64,000 nucleotides of DNA, from positions 62,001 through 126,000 of the forward strand of contig CAUDCW010000002.1 of the NCBI GenBank assembly GCA_958448165.1, in the 5' to 3' direction. Position numbers and translations under genes: made by a program. Origin of the DNA: an uncultured Oscillospiraceae bacterium (lineage in GTDB: Bacteria > Bacillota > Clostridia > Oscillospirales > Acutalibacteraceae). Within the stretch, counting starts at the first letter, position 1, and every line of letters begins with the position of its first letter. Positions 7,638-15,866 of the stretch are shown here, one piece after another. The notes beneath the pieces are model-generated. The model was given only the letters and a program-made list of their open reading frames with translations, was not told the origin of the DNA and did no database searches.

Positions 7638-7752
7638 GTAGGGAACGGTCTTGACCGTTCTGGGATAGATGCAGTTACTGCAATGCTCGCAAGATTATAG
7701 AAGAGAATAACATACTGCGGTTCGAACCGGAACAGGCAAGCCAGTTCCCTAC
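7638..7752. mobile_element. MITE family B, copy 2
   Basis: A 115-bp element, inverted relative to 4579-4693. By hand alignment it differs from the reverse complement of that copy at a single base. The near identity implies recent movement or copying. It lies just downstream of crcB. Confidence 0.88.
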
Positions 7753-7794
7753 GACCTCGTTTTGGATTTTCGTGCTTAATCCTAATCATTGCCA

Positions 7795-8172
7795 TTATGC
7801 AGCAAGCTTCTTGACAATAAGCCTGCCCAGAAGCGCACCTGCAATGCACAGTGCAACGCTCAGCACAATATAGACAACCGCCGACACGCTCTTGCCGCTC
7901 TGAAACAGATTTCCGCTTTCAAGAGCAAAGGTCGAAAATGTGGTAAAACCGCCGCAAACCCCGACCTTGAGAAAAAGCGTAAGCTGTGTGTTGGCACTGC
8001 CCTTATCTGAAGCAAGCTGAGATATAACCCCGATTGCAAACGAGCCAAGCAGGTTGATAAGCAATGTAATAAAAGGAAAGCTTGACAAATGACCAAGCGG
8101 AACAAGACCGAGAAGATATCTTGCAACCGCCCCGACAAAGCCGCCAAGCCCGACGGCGATACAGTTTAGCAT
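7795..8172 (-). CDS. crcB: Fluoride channel (CrcB/Fluc)
   Basis: A small four-helix membrane protein that lets fluoride leave the cell. The 125 residues show the family signatures: GLGGFVGAVARYLLG in the first helix, NLLGSFAIG in the second, and GGFTTFSTFALE, which contains the central Phe/Thr filter residues. Fluc works as a dual-topology dimer. The start at 8172 is set by GGAGGAA upstream; a longer frame to 8238 runs into a terminator hairpin. No fluoride riboswitch is recognisable before it. It stands alone, behind the pduL terminator. Confidence 0.95.
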   Translation of the reverse strand: MLNCIAVGLGGFVGAVARYLLGLVPLGHLSSFPFITLLINLLGSFAIGVISQLASDKGSANTQLTLFLKVGVCGGFTTFSTFALESGNLFQSGKSVSAVVYIVLSVALCIAGALLGRLIVKKLAA

Positions 8173-8195
8173 AATGTAATTCCTCCAAAACAAAA

Positions 8196-8255
8196 GAGCT
8201 GCGGCAAAAACAATGTCGGATATACCTCCGACTGTCACTTGTTTTGCTGCAGCCC
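8196..8255 (-). terminator. Long hairpin terminator between pduL and crcB
   Basis: A stem of more than 20 bp pairs 8196-8220 with 8227-8255, with small mismatches. On the minus strand it is followed by TCTTTTG. It should end the pduL transcript before crcB. Confidence 0.75.
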
Positions 8256-8297
8256 TGTAATTTACAGAATCAATGAATTTTTGGTGTTGACCGATTA

Positions 8298-8867
8298 TCA
8301 GATGATAACCTCGCCGTCAACTGTGCCTGTGAGTCCTGCTGCATTTGATTCATCGGTATCAATGTGCATAGCAGGGGCGAACTTCTCGCTTACTCTTACG
8401 ACAACATCGTCAAATGTAAGGCTTCTTGCACCGGGTACACCGACCTTAACGCTGACAATCTGCTTGTCCTCAACGCCGAATTCCTTTGCGTTCTCCGGTG
8501 TGAAGTGAATGTGTCTTTTTGCCGCAATAACGCCGCACTCAATCTCTTTTTCGCCCTTTGGTCCTACAAGCTTACAGCCCGGTGTGCCTGCTACGTCGCC
8601 CGACTCTCTTATCGGTGCGGCAATGCCGAGTTTTCTTGCGTCTGTCAAAGCAACCTCAACCTGATCGGCACTTCTTACCGGACCAAGGATTGACATTGTT
8701 ATCTCGCCCTTAGGACCTACTACAGTTACCTTTTCAACACAGGCAAACTGACCCGGCTGAGAAAGATCCTTTTTGTTTGTCAGGGTTGCACCCTCACCGA
8801 AAAGAGTTTCAAGTGTATCCTGAGTTACATGAAGATGTCTTGCAGAGGTTTCTACCATTACTTTCAT
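8298..8867 (-). CDS. pduL: Phosphate propanoyltransferase-like phosphotransacylase (PduL)
   Basis: It moves an acyl group between CoA and phosphate, linking acetyl- or propionyl-CoA to acyl phosphate for ATP formation. Both PduL domains are present, each with zinc-binding histidines: ARHLHVT near residues 9-15 and KRHIHFTP near residue 117. The 189-residue length is that of the core enzyme. There is no N-terminal shell-targeting peptide and there are no microcompartment genes nearby, so it probably serves as a cytosolic phosphotransacetylase in fermentation. The start has GGGGAC upstream. It follows the ASKHA kinase gene on the same strand after 90 bases. Confidence 0.9.
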   Translation of the reverse strand: MKVMVETSARHLHVTQDTLETLFGEGATLTNKKDLSQPGQFACVEKVTVVGPKGEITMSILGPVRSADQVEVALTDARKLGIAAPIRESGDVAGTPGCKLVGPKGEKEIECGVIAAKRHIHFTPENAKEFGVEDKQIVSVKVGVPGARSLTFDDVVVRVSEKFAPAMHIDTDESNAAGLTGTVDGEVII

Positions 8868-8957
8868 TTTTATGTCCCCAATCTGTATAAATTCTTTTCT
8901 TATATTTTACTACTGCACGATTTGTTTTTCAAGGTATTTTTATCGAACAAACGTGAA

Positions 8958-10034
8958 TTACGGCTTAATTTCGGGAAAACCGACACCGAATGCCGTTCCG
9001 ATTGTGATACACACCGAGTTTTTATAATCACCGAAATACAAAGCCGCTGCCGTTGAATCGTGAATTAGCCTTATGCTCACCTTTTTGCGCAGATGACCCG
9101 AAAGCTCGTTTTCGAGGTATTCGCCGTAATTTTCACATATGGCTTTAAGCTTTGCATATCCGCCGCGCTCACCGTTTAAGCAGCCATTGCAAACATAATT
9201 TGCTATGCTGATTATTATCTCGTCGCTGATTTTATCACTATGCCCGACATAGTCTGTTGTTTCGCAGATGCAGCGTTTCAGGTAAATATCAAGCTTTTTG
9301 GCTTGTTCAAGCGCCGTTCTGTCGCTCGCCTTCATCGGCTGCATAAACTGTGCCGGAAAGCTTTCAAGCATTTTTGCCTGCATTATCTCGCCGCTGTTTT
9401 TTATCACTATGCTTCTTTTGAGGTTTGTCTGACCGAAATCAAAGACAAGAAATGTGCCGTCTGCTTGTTTTATCTGCGACGCTCCGCCCATTACGCCGAT
9501 ATAGCTCGCATTGTCAAAGAGCATAAAATCATACGGCTTGACATTCGCCTTTTCAAAAACCGACAGCGCCTCGGCTTTCAATATTGCACCCAGAGCGCCG
9601 CTTGTGAGTCCGCCGACAAGTATCACACGCTCAACATTTTTCCAATATTCCCAGCAATCGTCATTCCAGTCACTTCGGGCAATTCTGTTTTCTTGCAGTC
9701 CTGTTTTCAGCGTCAGAAAAATCAAACCCAGACGCCTGCCGTATTTTTTCATCATACTGATAGCGGCATCACTGCCGTCGCCGATTTTCCTTACAAACTC
9801 AAAAATGAGGTTGCGCTCGTTGAATTGGCTCAGGTCAATTCCAAGCGTTTCGGCGTTTTGCTTTATATCCTGCGTAATTACTCCGGTGCTGAAAATCTGT
9901 GACACGGTTTTGCCCTCAAGCGTATCCTCAACGCCGTAAAGCGGCAGTCTTGCAATAGGCACACGGTTTATCGAACAGGAGAAGTCTGTGTACTGCCTGC
10001 CGTCGGGTAAATTTTTAATAAACGGATTTTTCAT
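8958..10034 (-). CDS. ASKHA/ROK-like kinase with circularly permuted motif order
   Basis: A 358-residue protein with the sequence signatures of ROK sugar kinases in rotated order. The N-terminal half carries what is normally the ROK C-terminal half: helix KKYGRRLGLIFLTLKTG (96-112), then the adenosine motif VILVGGLTSG (137-146). Only then come the phosphate-1 motif FDFGQTNLK (198-206), the HDSTAAAL motif with likely base Asp326 (325-332), and TIGTAFGVGF (344-353) at the very end. In ordinary ROK proteins the order is DxGxT, NDxxAAAL, GTGxGxG, then GG. This suggests circular permutation. The substrate is unknown. No HTH domain or sugar genes are adjacent; pduL lies downstream. Confidence 0.7.
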   Translation of the reverse strand: MKNPFIKNLPDGRQYTDFSCSINRVPIARLPLYGVEDTLEGKTVSQIFSTGVITQDIKQNAETLGIDLSQFNERNLIFEFVRKIGDGSDAAISMMKKYGRRLGLIFLTLKTGLQENRIARSDWNDDCWEYWKNVERVILVGGLTSGALGAILKAEALSVFEKANVKPYDFMLFDNASYIGVMGGASQIKQADGTFLVFDFGQTNLKRSIVIKNSGEIMQAKMLESFPAQFMQPMKASDRTALEQAKKLDIYLKRCICETTDYVGHSDKISDEIIISIANYVCNGCLNGERGGYAKLKAICENYGEYLENELSGHLRKKVSIRLIHDSTAAALYFGDYKNSVCITIGTAFGVGFPEIKP

Positions 10035-10185
10035 ATAATCACCGTCATTTTGGTAAATATGTTAAGGTATTTGATATAAATTATACAATGATTTTATGCG
10101 ATTTGCAATAGGGATTATCGCACACTTGAAATCACAGACAATTTGTATTATATTTGTCTTGAGTTTTCAGATTGAGGTGTTTGAT

Positions 10186-11073
10186 TTGGTAATAAAATCC
10201 TGCAGACTTTGCCCCCGTGAATGCGGAGGATTTCGTGACGAAAATACAGGCGGCGGATTTTGCGGTGCAAAAGCTGTTATGGAGGTTGCAAGAATCGCCC
10301 CGCACTACGGCGAAGAGCCTTGTATCAGCGGCAAAAGAGGCAGCGGCGCCGTGTTTTTCAGCCACTGCGCAATGAAATGCATTTTCTGTCAGAATTATGA
10401 GATTTCACACGGCGGCTTTGGAAAAGAAATAACACCGGCACAGCTTGCCGAAAAATTCAGAATGCTTGAGGATATGGGCGTGCATAACATAAACCTTGTC
10501 AACGGCACTCACTATATACCGCAGATTCGTGAAAGCCTGATGCTCTATAAGCCGAAAATCCCCGTTGTTTTCAACTGCGGAGGATACGAAAAGGCAGAAA
10601 GCCTTAAGCTGCTTTCGGGTCTTGTTGACGTTTATCTGCCTGATTTCAAATACGCCGACAACAAAATGGCTGTGGAATATTCGGGTGCAGAAAATTATTG
10701 TGAAACCGCAATAAAGGCGATTGACGAAATGCTTGCACAGACGGGAGATATCCGCTTTGACGATGACGGTATGATAATTTCGGGCACGATAATCCGCCAT
10801 CTTGTACTGCCGTTGGGAACAAAAAATTCCATAGCTGTTCTGAACATAATCAAGGAGTGTTTCGGAAATAAAGTGTTTCTGAGCCTTATGGCGCAGTACA
10901 CACCCTGCGGCAAAGCGCTTGAACACAAGAGATTGAACCGCAAAATCACAAAAAGGGAGTATCAGAAGGTGCTTGACACTCTGTTTGACTTGGAGCTTGA
11001 CGGCTACGCACAGGAATTAGAGTCGTCCGGTGAAGAATTTATACCGTCGTTTGATCTGACCGGTGTTCTTTAG
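10186..11073 (+). CDS. pflX: PflX-like radical SAM protein (pyruvate formate-lyase activase family)
   Basis: A radical SAM enzyme of the COG1313 type, distant from the pyruvate formate-lyase activating enzyme; the natural substrate is unknown. The 295 residues contain an N-terminal Cys cluster (CRLCPRECGG), then the radical SAM motif CAMKCIFCQNYE (CxxxCxxC) for the 4Fe-4S cluster and SAM cleavage, and a TIM-barrel body with PDFKYAD and MAQYTPCGKA. I start it at the TTG at 10186, preceded by GAGGTG; the upstream ATG at 10096 would add a non-conserved hydrophobic stretch. The stop TAG (11071-11073) touches the end of MITE A copy 2. Confidence 0.85.
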   Translation: MVIKSCRLCPRECGGFRDENTGGGFCGAKAVMEVARIAPHYGEEPCISGKRGSGAVFFSHCAMKCIFCQNYEISHGGFGKEITPAQLAEKFRMLEDMGVHNINLVNGTHYIPQIRESLMLYKPKIPVVFNCGGYEKAESLKLLSGLVDVYLPDFKYADNKMAVEYSGAENYCETAIKAIDEMLAQTGDIRFDDDGMIISGTIIRHLVLPLGTKNSIAVLNIIKECFGNKVFLSLMAQYTPCGKALEHKRLNRKITKREYQKVLDTLFDLELDGYAQELESSGEEFIPSFDLTGVL

Positions 11074-11243
11074 GGAAACACTGATTAAATCGTTTGTGCA
11101 TATTGCGCCGTCAGATTTTTCGTCAGGTTGGACAAATAAACCGCAGTAATGCTGACGCATTACGAGGATTTTTGGGTCAGGCTGACGGAAAATATGGGGG
11201 CAAGATGTGCAAACAGCTTTCAGCGTGATTTATTCAGTGTTTC
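11073..11243. mobile_element. MITE family A, copy 2
   Basis: A 171-bp inverted-repeat element with ends GGAAACACTGATTAAATC and GATTTATTCAGTGTTTC, related to 2163-2335 in opposite orientation. The interior pairs as a long imperfect hairpin, including a central GTAATGC/GCATTAC stem. It fills the whole space between the stop of the convergent radical SAM gene (11071-11073) and the stop of yqfD (11245-11247), and may act as their shared terminator. Confidence 0.88.
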
Positions 11244-11244
11244 A

Positions 11245-12438
11245 TTAGTCCTCCTCCACACCGATATAGCTTACCTCGCCTATGTTCTCAACGCAGATAT
11301 ATTCTGCCGTCAGGATATAGGCGTTATCTTTTATTATGTGAGAGAGCTTTCTGTCCTCTATCTCAACATCAGACAGTTCAAACGCCTCATAAAGAGCAAG
11401 CTGTGACATACAAAGCTCATCGGCTTGCTTTTCGCTTAATTTTATTTCCTGCTGTGTATATTCGGTGCAGCACTCGTTGTATATTCCGACCGGTATCTGA
11501 TTGTCAAAGGCATAGAAGTTCAGGTATTCGCCGTGATGTGCATACTCGCCCGACGGAATATACCCCAGGCCGAGAGGTATTTTTATTCCAACAACATCAA
11601 GCATACTTCGGCTTACCGTTTTGCCGCTCGGCAGACTCTGGGTGTATTTCAGCGGCTGTGTAAATGTCTTTGCGGTCGTCGTGCGTGCAAACACGTTTGC
11701 AATAGACGGCGTCAGAAAATCGCCGCCGTTTTCGGTGCTTATAACACCGCTGACAAGCAAATCTCCCTTTGTCACCGCATCGCCCGGCTTTGCAACACTG
11801 CCGCCTCTTTTCACCTCCATTTTCACAATCTGACCGTCCTTTTTCGCCTTTATGTTACACGGCTTGCGCTCCTCACCCTTTGTATCGCCGGGAAGATATT
11901 TTTCGCTGATGCTCACCTTTGCGTATGCTCCGGTTATATTAACCGACATCCAGCCAAACGAGCCAAGGTCGAGCATCGTATCACGCTCAATGCTGTCGGG
12001 CAACAGACTGCCCTTCCACGCTCCGCTGTAAAGCCCCTGCTTTTCAAGCGCCTGTCGGATTTTATATTCGCTGACCTTCGGCGTCGGGCTTACCTCAACT
12101 ACCCATACAAACGAGGATAAAAGCTGACATATCAGCAGGAAGAGCGCACAACCGGGGATAATCCCCCAGCGTTTTTTGTTGTTTCGGAACACAAACGGCA
12201 CTCCGCCGCATCTGACCGCTTCAATGTCAACGCCGCATCGCACACCGAGCTTTTTAAAGCTTTCAAAATGTGCCTTGGGAACTCTGCCCGTTAGCACTCC
12301 CTCAAAGCCTTTTGTATCATACACGTTTATTCCGTGCCTTATCGAAAGATTTATAAGCCGCTCGGGGAAGCTGCCCGTTGCCCTGAATTCAACATAGCCC
12401 CTGATAAATCGGGTTATACTCAGAATATTCATACGCAT
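11245..12438 (-). CDS. yqfD: Sporulation protein YqfD
   Basis: A membrane protein of the sporulation programme, known in Bacilli and Clostridia as a sigma-E-controlled gene needed for efficient sporulation; its biochemical role is unknown. The ~397 residues have the family layout: a short N-terminal cytoplasmic domain, one transmembrane helix near residues 92-115 (GIIPGCALFLLICQLLSSFV), then a large outer domain with PxPxVxxYKIRQAL and a beta-rich middle containing GDAVTKGDLLVSGVI. The ATG at 12438 abuts the yqfC stop; an ATG two codons later is also possible. It is co-transcribed with yqfC. Confidence 0.92.
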   Translation of the reverse strand: MRMNILSITRFIRGYVEFRATGSFPERLINLSIRHGINVYDTKGFEGVLTGRVPKAHFESFKKLGVRCGVDIEAVRCGGVPFVFRNNKKRWGIIPGCALFLLICQLLSSFVWVVEVSPTPKVSEYKIRQALEKQGLYSGAWKGSLLPDSIERDTMLDLGSFGWMSVNITGAYAKVSISEKYLPGDTKGEERKPCNIKAKKDGQIVKMEVKRGGSVAKPGDAVTKGDLLVSGVISTENGGDFLTPSIANVFARTTTAKTFTQPLKYTQSLPSGKTVSRSMLDVVGIKIPLGLGYIPSGEYAHHGEYLNFYAFDNQIPVGIYNECCTEYTQQEIKLSEKQADELCMSQLALYEAFELSDVEIEDRKLSHIIKDNAYILTAEYICVENIGEVSYIGVEED

Positions 12439-12714
12439 CTATCCCTCATATTCAATGGTTTTTATAACGCCCGAGATTACAACACTGCCGGTTGAAAGGC
12501 ATTTTATGCTAAGTCCCCTGCCCTTGACCGAAATTGCCGCACTGCCTACGCTGACTCGGATAATTATGCTGTCATACTCCAGAATTCCCTTGCAGCCCTC
12601 TATTGTAACCTCTGTGTTGCCGTGCATTTCAAGATAGACAGAGGATAACTTCAGCTTTTCAACGCCTGACAAAAGGCTGTTTTTTATAAAGCCGCCCCTC
12701 TGTTTTTCAGCCAT
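12439..12714 (-). CDS. yqfC: Sporulation protein YqfC (YabP family)
   Basis: A small beta-rich protein of the YabP/YqfC family, part of the sigma-E regulon in spore formers. At 91 residues it has the usual length, and the repeated short strands are visible (residues 25-85, with GCKGILEYDSIIIRV and LSIKCLSTGSVVISG). It lies directly before yqfD with no intergenic base, which is the conserved arrangement across Clostridia and supports both calls. Confidence 0.9.
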   Translation of the reverse strand: MAEKQRGGFIKNSLLSGVEKLKLSSVYLEMHGNTEVTIEGCKGILEYDSIIIRVSVGSAAISVKGRGLSIKCLSTGSVVISGVIKTIEYEG

Positions 12715-12797
12715 AATCTCACACCCTGCATAAATAATGCGGCGTTTTTCATATAATCAACTGCCGTGATTAAAAATATGCCCGGGTGGTGATACTT

Positions 12798-13862
12798 ATG
12801 ACTCAGCAGGCGTTAATCGGGCTTTATTGCTGTGCGCAAACGCTTATACCGTCGCTGTTCCCGTTTATGGTGCTGTCGGAATTCTTGAGCGAGTACGGAA
12901 TATTTGATAAAATAGCCTTTATATTTTCACCGCTGTGCAAAAAGGTGCTGAAGCTTCCGAGCGTTGCAGGAGGAGCGGTGATACTCAGTATGGTCGGCGG
13001 ATTTCCGGTTGGTGCAGCCTGCTGTGCAAGGCTTTACTCCGACAAGAGCATTACCGAATCACAGGCACGCAGAATGCTGCATTTTGCTGTCGGCGCAGGC
13101 CCTGCATTTGTTATTTTTGCGGTTGGGCAGAATATGCTAAAAAACATAAACACGGGAATTATGCTTTATATATCGCAAATACTGTCACAGCTTACAATTG
13201 CCTTTATCGTCGGGATAATTTCAAAGGACACTCAGACAGAAAGCAAGGCATCGCAAAAGCAAAAGCGCAGCTTTTCTGACGCAGTGATAAATTCTTGCTT
13301 CAAGTCAAGCGACAGCATGATAAAGCTGTGCGCCGTTGTTGTCCTGTTTTCGGCTGTTATGGGTGTTTTATCGGACGCACATATTATGGAGCTTCTGGGT
13401 CGTCTGCTGAATTCGCTGTTTATCCCGAAAGCTATTGCCGACAGCCTTTTATACGCTTTGACCGAGGTTACGGCAGGCTGTCTTAATGCCGTAAAAAACG
13501 GCGCTCCGCTTGAATTTATTGCTTTTGCAATCGGCTTTGGCGGTTTATCGGTTCACTTCCAGATTTTTTCACTGCTGACAGAGCTTGACTTTTCAAAGCT
13601 TGATTTTATGCTGCACAGGGTTTTGTGCGGCTTGCTTTGTGCCGGATACACATTTGTAATCCTGCTGTTTATGCCCGACAGCGTCGCACAGGCGGTTTCG
13701 CTGTCAACACCGTCGGGCATTGCGTTTTCGTCAACCACAGCCGCAGGCAGTGCCGCTCTGATTGTGTGCTGTATCGTGTTTGTATTGTCGGTTAAAAGCA
13801 GAGAAAAAAATAACACCGTTTCTAAAATTACATATAATATCAGAAGAAACAGAGCAAAATAA
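12798..13862 (+). CDS. ylbJ: YlbJ-like sporulation integral membrane protein
   Basis: A polytopic membrane protein of ~354 residues from the nucleoside-recognition/Gate superfamily branch to which the sporulation protein YlbJ belongs. Recognisable are LIPSLFPFMVLSEFL near the N-terminus, GGFPVGAACCARLY and FAVGAGPAFVIFAVG in the middle, and GCLNAVKNGAPLEF and FGGLSVHFQIFSLL in the second half, the last being strongly YlbJ-like. I place the start at the ATG at 12798, spaced correctly from GGTGGTG; a GTG at 12786 is possible. It lies divergent from yqfC-yqfD and 15 bases before asnB on the same strand. Confidence 0.85.
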   Translation: MTQQALIGLYCCAQTLIPSLFPFMVLSEFLSEYGIFDKIAFIFSPLCKKVLKLPSVAGGAVILSMVGGFPVGAACCARLYSDKSITESQARRMLHFAVGAGPAFVIFAVGQNMLKNINTGIMLYISQILSQLTIAFIVGIISKDTQTESKASQKQKRSFSDAVINSCFKSSDSMIKLCAVVVLFSAVMGVLSDAHIMELLGRLLNSLFIPKAIADSLLYALTEVTAGCLNAVKNGAPLEFIAFAIGFGGLSVHFQIFSLLTELDFSKLDFMLHRVLCGLLCAGYTFVILLFMPDSVAQAVSLSTPSGIAFSSTTAAGSAALIVCCIVFVLSVKSREKNNTVSKITYNIRRNRAK

Positions 13863-13877
13863 TTACGGGGTGATTTT

Positions 13878-15722
13878 ATGTGCGGAATAGCCGGCTGGCT
13901 TGACAAATATGAGGATCTGAGCGAAAAGCAAAGCATAATTGATAAAATGACCGATTCGCTTGCATCAAGAGGACCCGACGATTTCGGCGTTTCATTTTCA
14001 TCAAAACGTGACGTTTGCCTGATGCACCGCCGTCTTGCGGTCATTGACCCGAAAAACGGACAGCAGCCGATGAGCCGCAGCTTCGGCGGATATAAATATA
14101 CAATTGCATACAACGGCGAGCTGTATAATGCGCCCGAGCTGAGGGCAGAGCTTGAAGCTCTGGGATGCCGCTTTCAGACCTCCTGCGACACAGAGGTTCT
14201 GCTTTATTCATATATTTATTTCGGCGAGGACTGCGTCTATAAGCTTAACGGTATTTTTGCCTTTGCCGTATGGGACGAGAAAAAGAAGAGCCTTTTTGCC
14301 GCCCGTGACAGGGTCGGCGTGAAGCCGTTTTTCTTTTATGAATATACAAACGGTCTTATTTTTGCGTCCGAAATAAAGGCGATGCTCAAAAACCCGATGG
14401 TAAAGCCGGTTGTAGATGAACAGGGGCTTTATGACATATTCTTTTTGGGTCCTGCAAGAACACCGGGGTTCGGCATTTTCAAAAACGTCAAGGAGCTTTT
14501 GCCCGGCGAATGTATGACCTACAAGAACAATATTTTAAAGAGGAAAATGTACTTTAAGCTTGTAGCAAGGGAACACACCGACAACCGCGAGCAGACGATT
14601 GAAAAATGCCGTGAGCTTCTTAGCGATTCGATTAACCGCCAGCTTGTGTCCGACGTTCCGCTGTGCTGTTTTTTGTCGGGTGGTCTTGATTCGAGTATAA
14701 TCTGCCGCACAGCCGCACAGGCATACAAGCAAAGCGGCAAGGGCAGGCTTGACACATACTCGGTGGATTATAAGGACAACGAAAAATATTTCAAAAAAAG
14801 TCTGTTTCAGCCAAACAAGGACTCCGACTATATCGGGCTGATGAGCGATTACATCGGCAGCCGACACCACAATGTTGTGCTGTCAAACAGGGATTTATAT
14901 TACGCTTTGTCTGACTCGGTAAAATCAAGGGATCTGATGCCTATGGCAGATGTTGATTCGTCACTGCTGCTGTTTTGCCGTGAGGTCAAGCGCAATTTCA
15001 CCGTTGCGCTGTCGGGCGAATGTGCCGACGAGCTTTTCGGCGGATATCCGTGGTATCACAATGAGGTAATTCTGTTTAGGCAGTCATTCCCTTGGAGCAG
15101 TGACAGCCGCATAAGGCGCAGCATACTGAAAAAAGGCATACTCAAGGGCGGAGAGGATTATGCCGCACAGAAGTATCTTGACACAGTGAACAGCACCGAC
15201 AAGCTTAAAAGCGACTCTCCACTCGAAGCGAGAATGCGTGAGATGTTCGTGCTGAATTATTACTGGTTTATGCAATGTCTGCTTGAGCGCAAGGACAGAG
15301 CCTCAATGTATAGCGGACTTGAGGTGAGAGTGCCGTTTTGCGACTACCGTATTGTTGAATACGCATATAATATGCCGTGGAAGCTAAAAGCTCTTGACGG
15401 GCGTGAAAAAGGTATTCTGCGCACGGCATTTGACGGAATGATGCCCGACGAAATAGTATGGCGCAAAAAAAGCCCATACCCGAAAACCCACAATCCAATC
15501 TATATGGAGCTTGTCAGCCGAGGTGTGCTTGACGTCTTGTCCGACAAAAACAGCGCTGTTGCACAGCTTATTGATATCGACGGCGTCCGTGACATAATAG
15601 AGCATCCCGACAACATCAGCTCGCCGTGGTACGGTCAGCTGATGCGTGCACCGCAGATTCTGGCTTATATCATTGAGCTTGACTTCTGGGTAAAGGAGTA
15701 TGGGATTGAACTTGAGATTTAG
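13878..15722 (+). CDS. asnB: Asparagine synthase (glutamine-hydrolysing)
   Basis: It makes asparagine from aspartate, ATP and glutamine. The mature N-terminus is MCGIAGW, with Cys2 as the glutaminase nucleophile, followed by the class II amidotransferase motifs SRGPDDFG and YNGELYNA. The C-terminal synthase domain has the ATP-binding loop SGGLDSSII near residue 266 and SGECADELFGGYPWY. At 614 residues it fits the family. GGGGTGA gives the ribosome binding site. It is probably co-transcribed with ylbJ, 15 bases upstream, and ends in a good terminator. Confidence 0.95.
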   Translation: MCGIAGWLDKYEDLSEKQSIIDKMTDSLASRGPDDFGVSFSSKRDVCLMHRRLAVIDPKNGQQPMSRSFGGYKYTIAYNGELYNAPELRAELEALGCRFQTSCDTEVLLYSYIYFGEDCVYKLNGIFAFAVWDEKKKSLFAARDRVGVKPFFFYEYTNGLIFASEIKAMLKNPMVKPVVDEQGLYDIFFLGPARTPGFGIFKNVKELLPGECMTYKNNILKRKMYFKLVAREHTDNREQTIEKCRELLSDSINRQLVSDVPLCCFLSGGLDSSIICRTAAQAYKQSGKGRLDTYSVDYKDNEKYFKKSLFQPNKDSDYIGLMSDYIGSRHHNVVLSNRDLYYALSDSVKSRDLMPMADVDSSLLLFCREVKRNFTVALSGECADELFGGYPWYHNEVILFRQSFPWSSDSRIRRSILKKGILKGGEDYAAQKYLDTVNSTDKLKSDSPLEARMREMFVLNYYWFMQCLLERKDRASMYSGLEVRVPFCDYRIVEYAYNMPWKLKALDGREKGILRTAFDGMMPDEIVWRKKSPYPKTHNPIYMELVSRGVLDVLSDKNSAVAQLIDIDGVRDIIEHPDNISSPWYGQLMRAPQILAYIIELDFWVKEYGIELEI

Positions 15723-15758
15723 CCGGTAAAATATTAAAGGAATTTTCAGGCGGAACGC

Positions 15759-15792
15759 AAAAAACAGGTGAGCATAAGCCCACCTGTTTTTT
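15759..15792 (+). terminator. Terminator of asnB
   Basis: AAAAAACAGGTG (15759-15770) pairs with CACCTGTTTTTT (15781-15792) around a 10-nt loop. The A and T runs allow action on both strands. Confidence 0.88.
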
Positions 15793-15866
15793 GGATTGCC
15801 ATGAAAGCAATACAAGGAAGTGAAAAATGAAAAAAATAAAACTAAGTAGAATTCGATATTAATAAA

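Noticed and set aside
7413..7794. T-box leader of proS
   Set aside because: No T-box sequence or specifier loop is visible; a plain promoter and repeats account for the region.
8173..8297. Fluoride riboswitch before crcB
   Set aside because: The sequence is a long terminator-like hairpin and lacks the conserved fluoride aptamer core.
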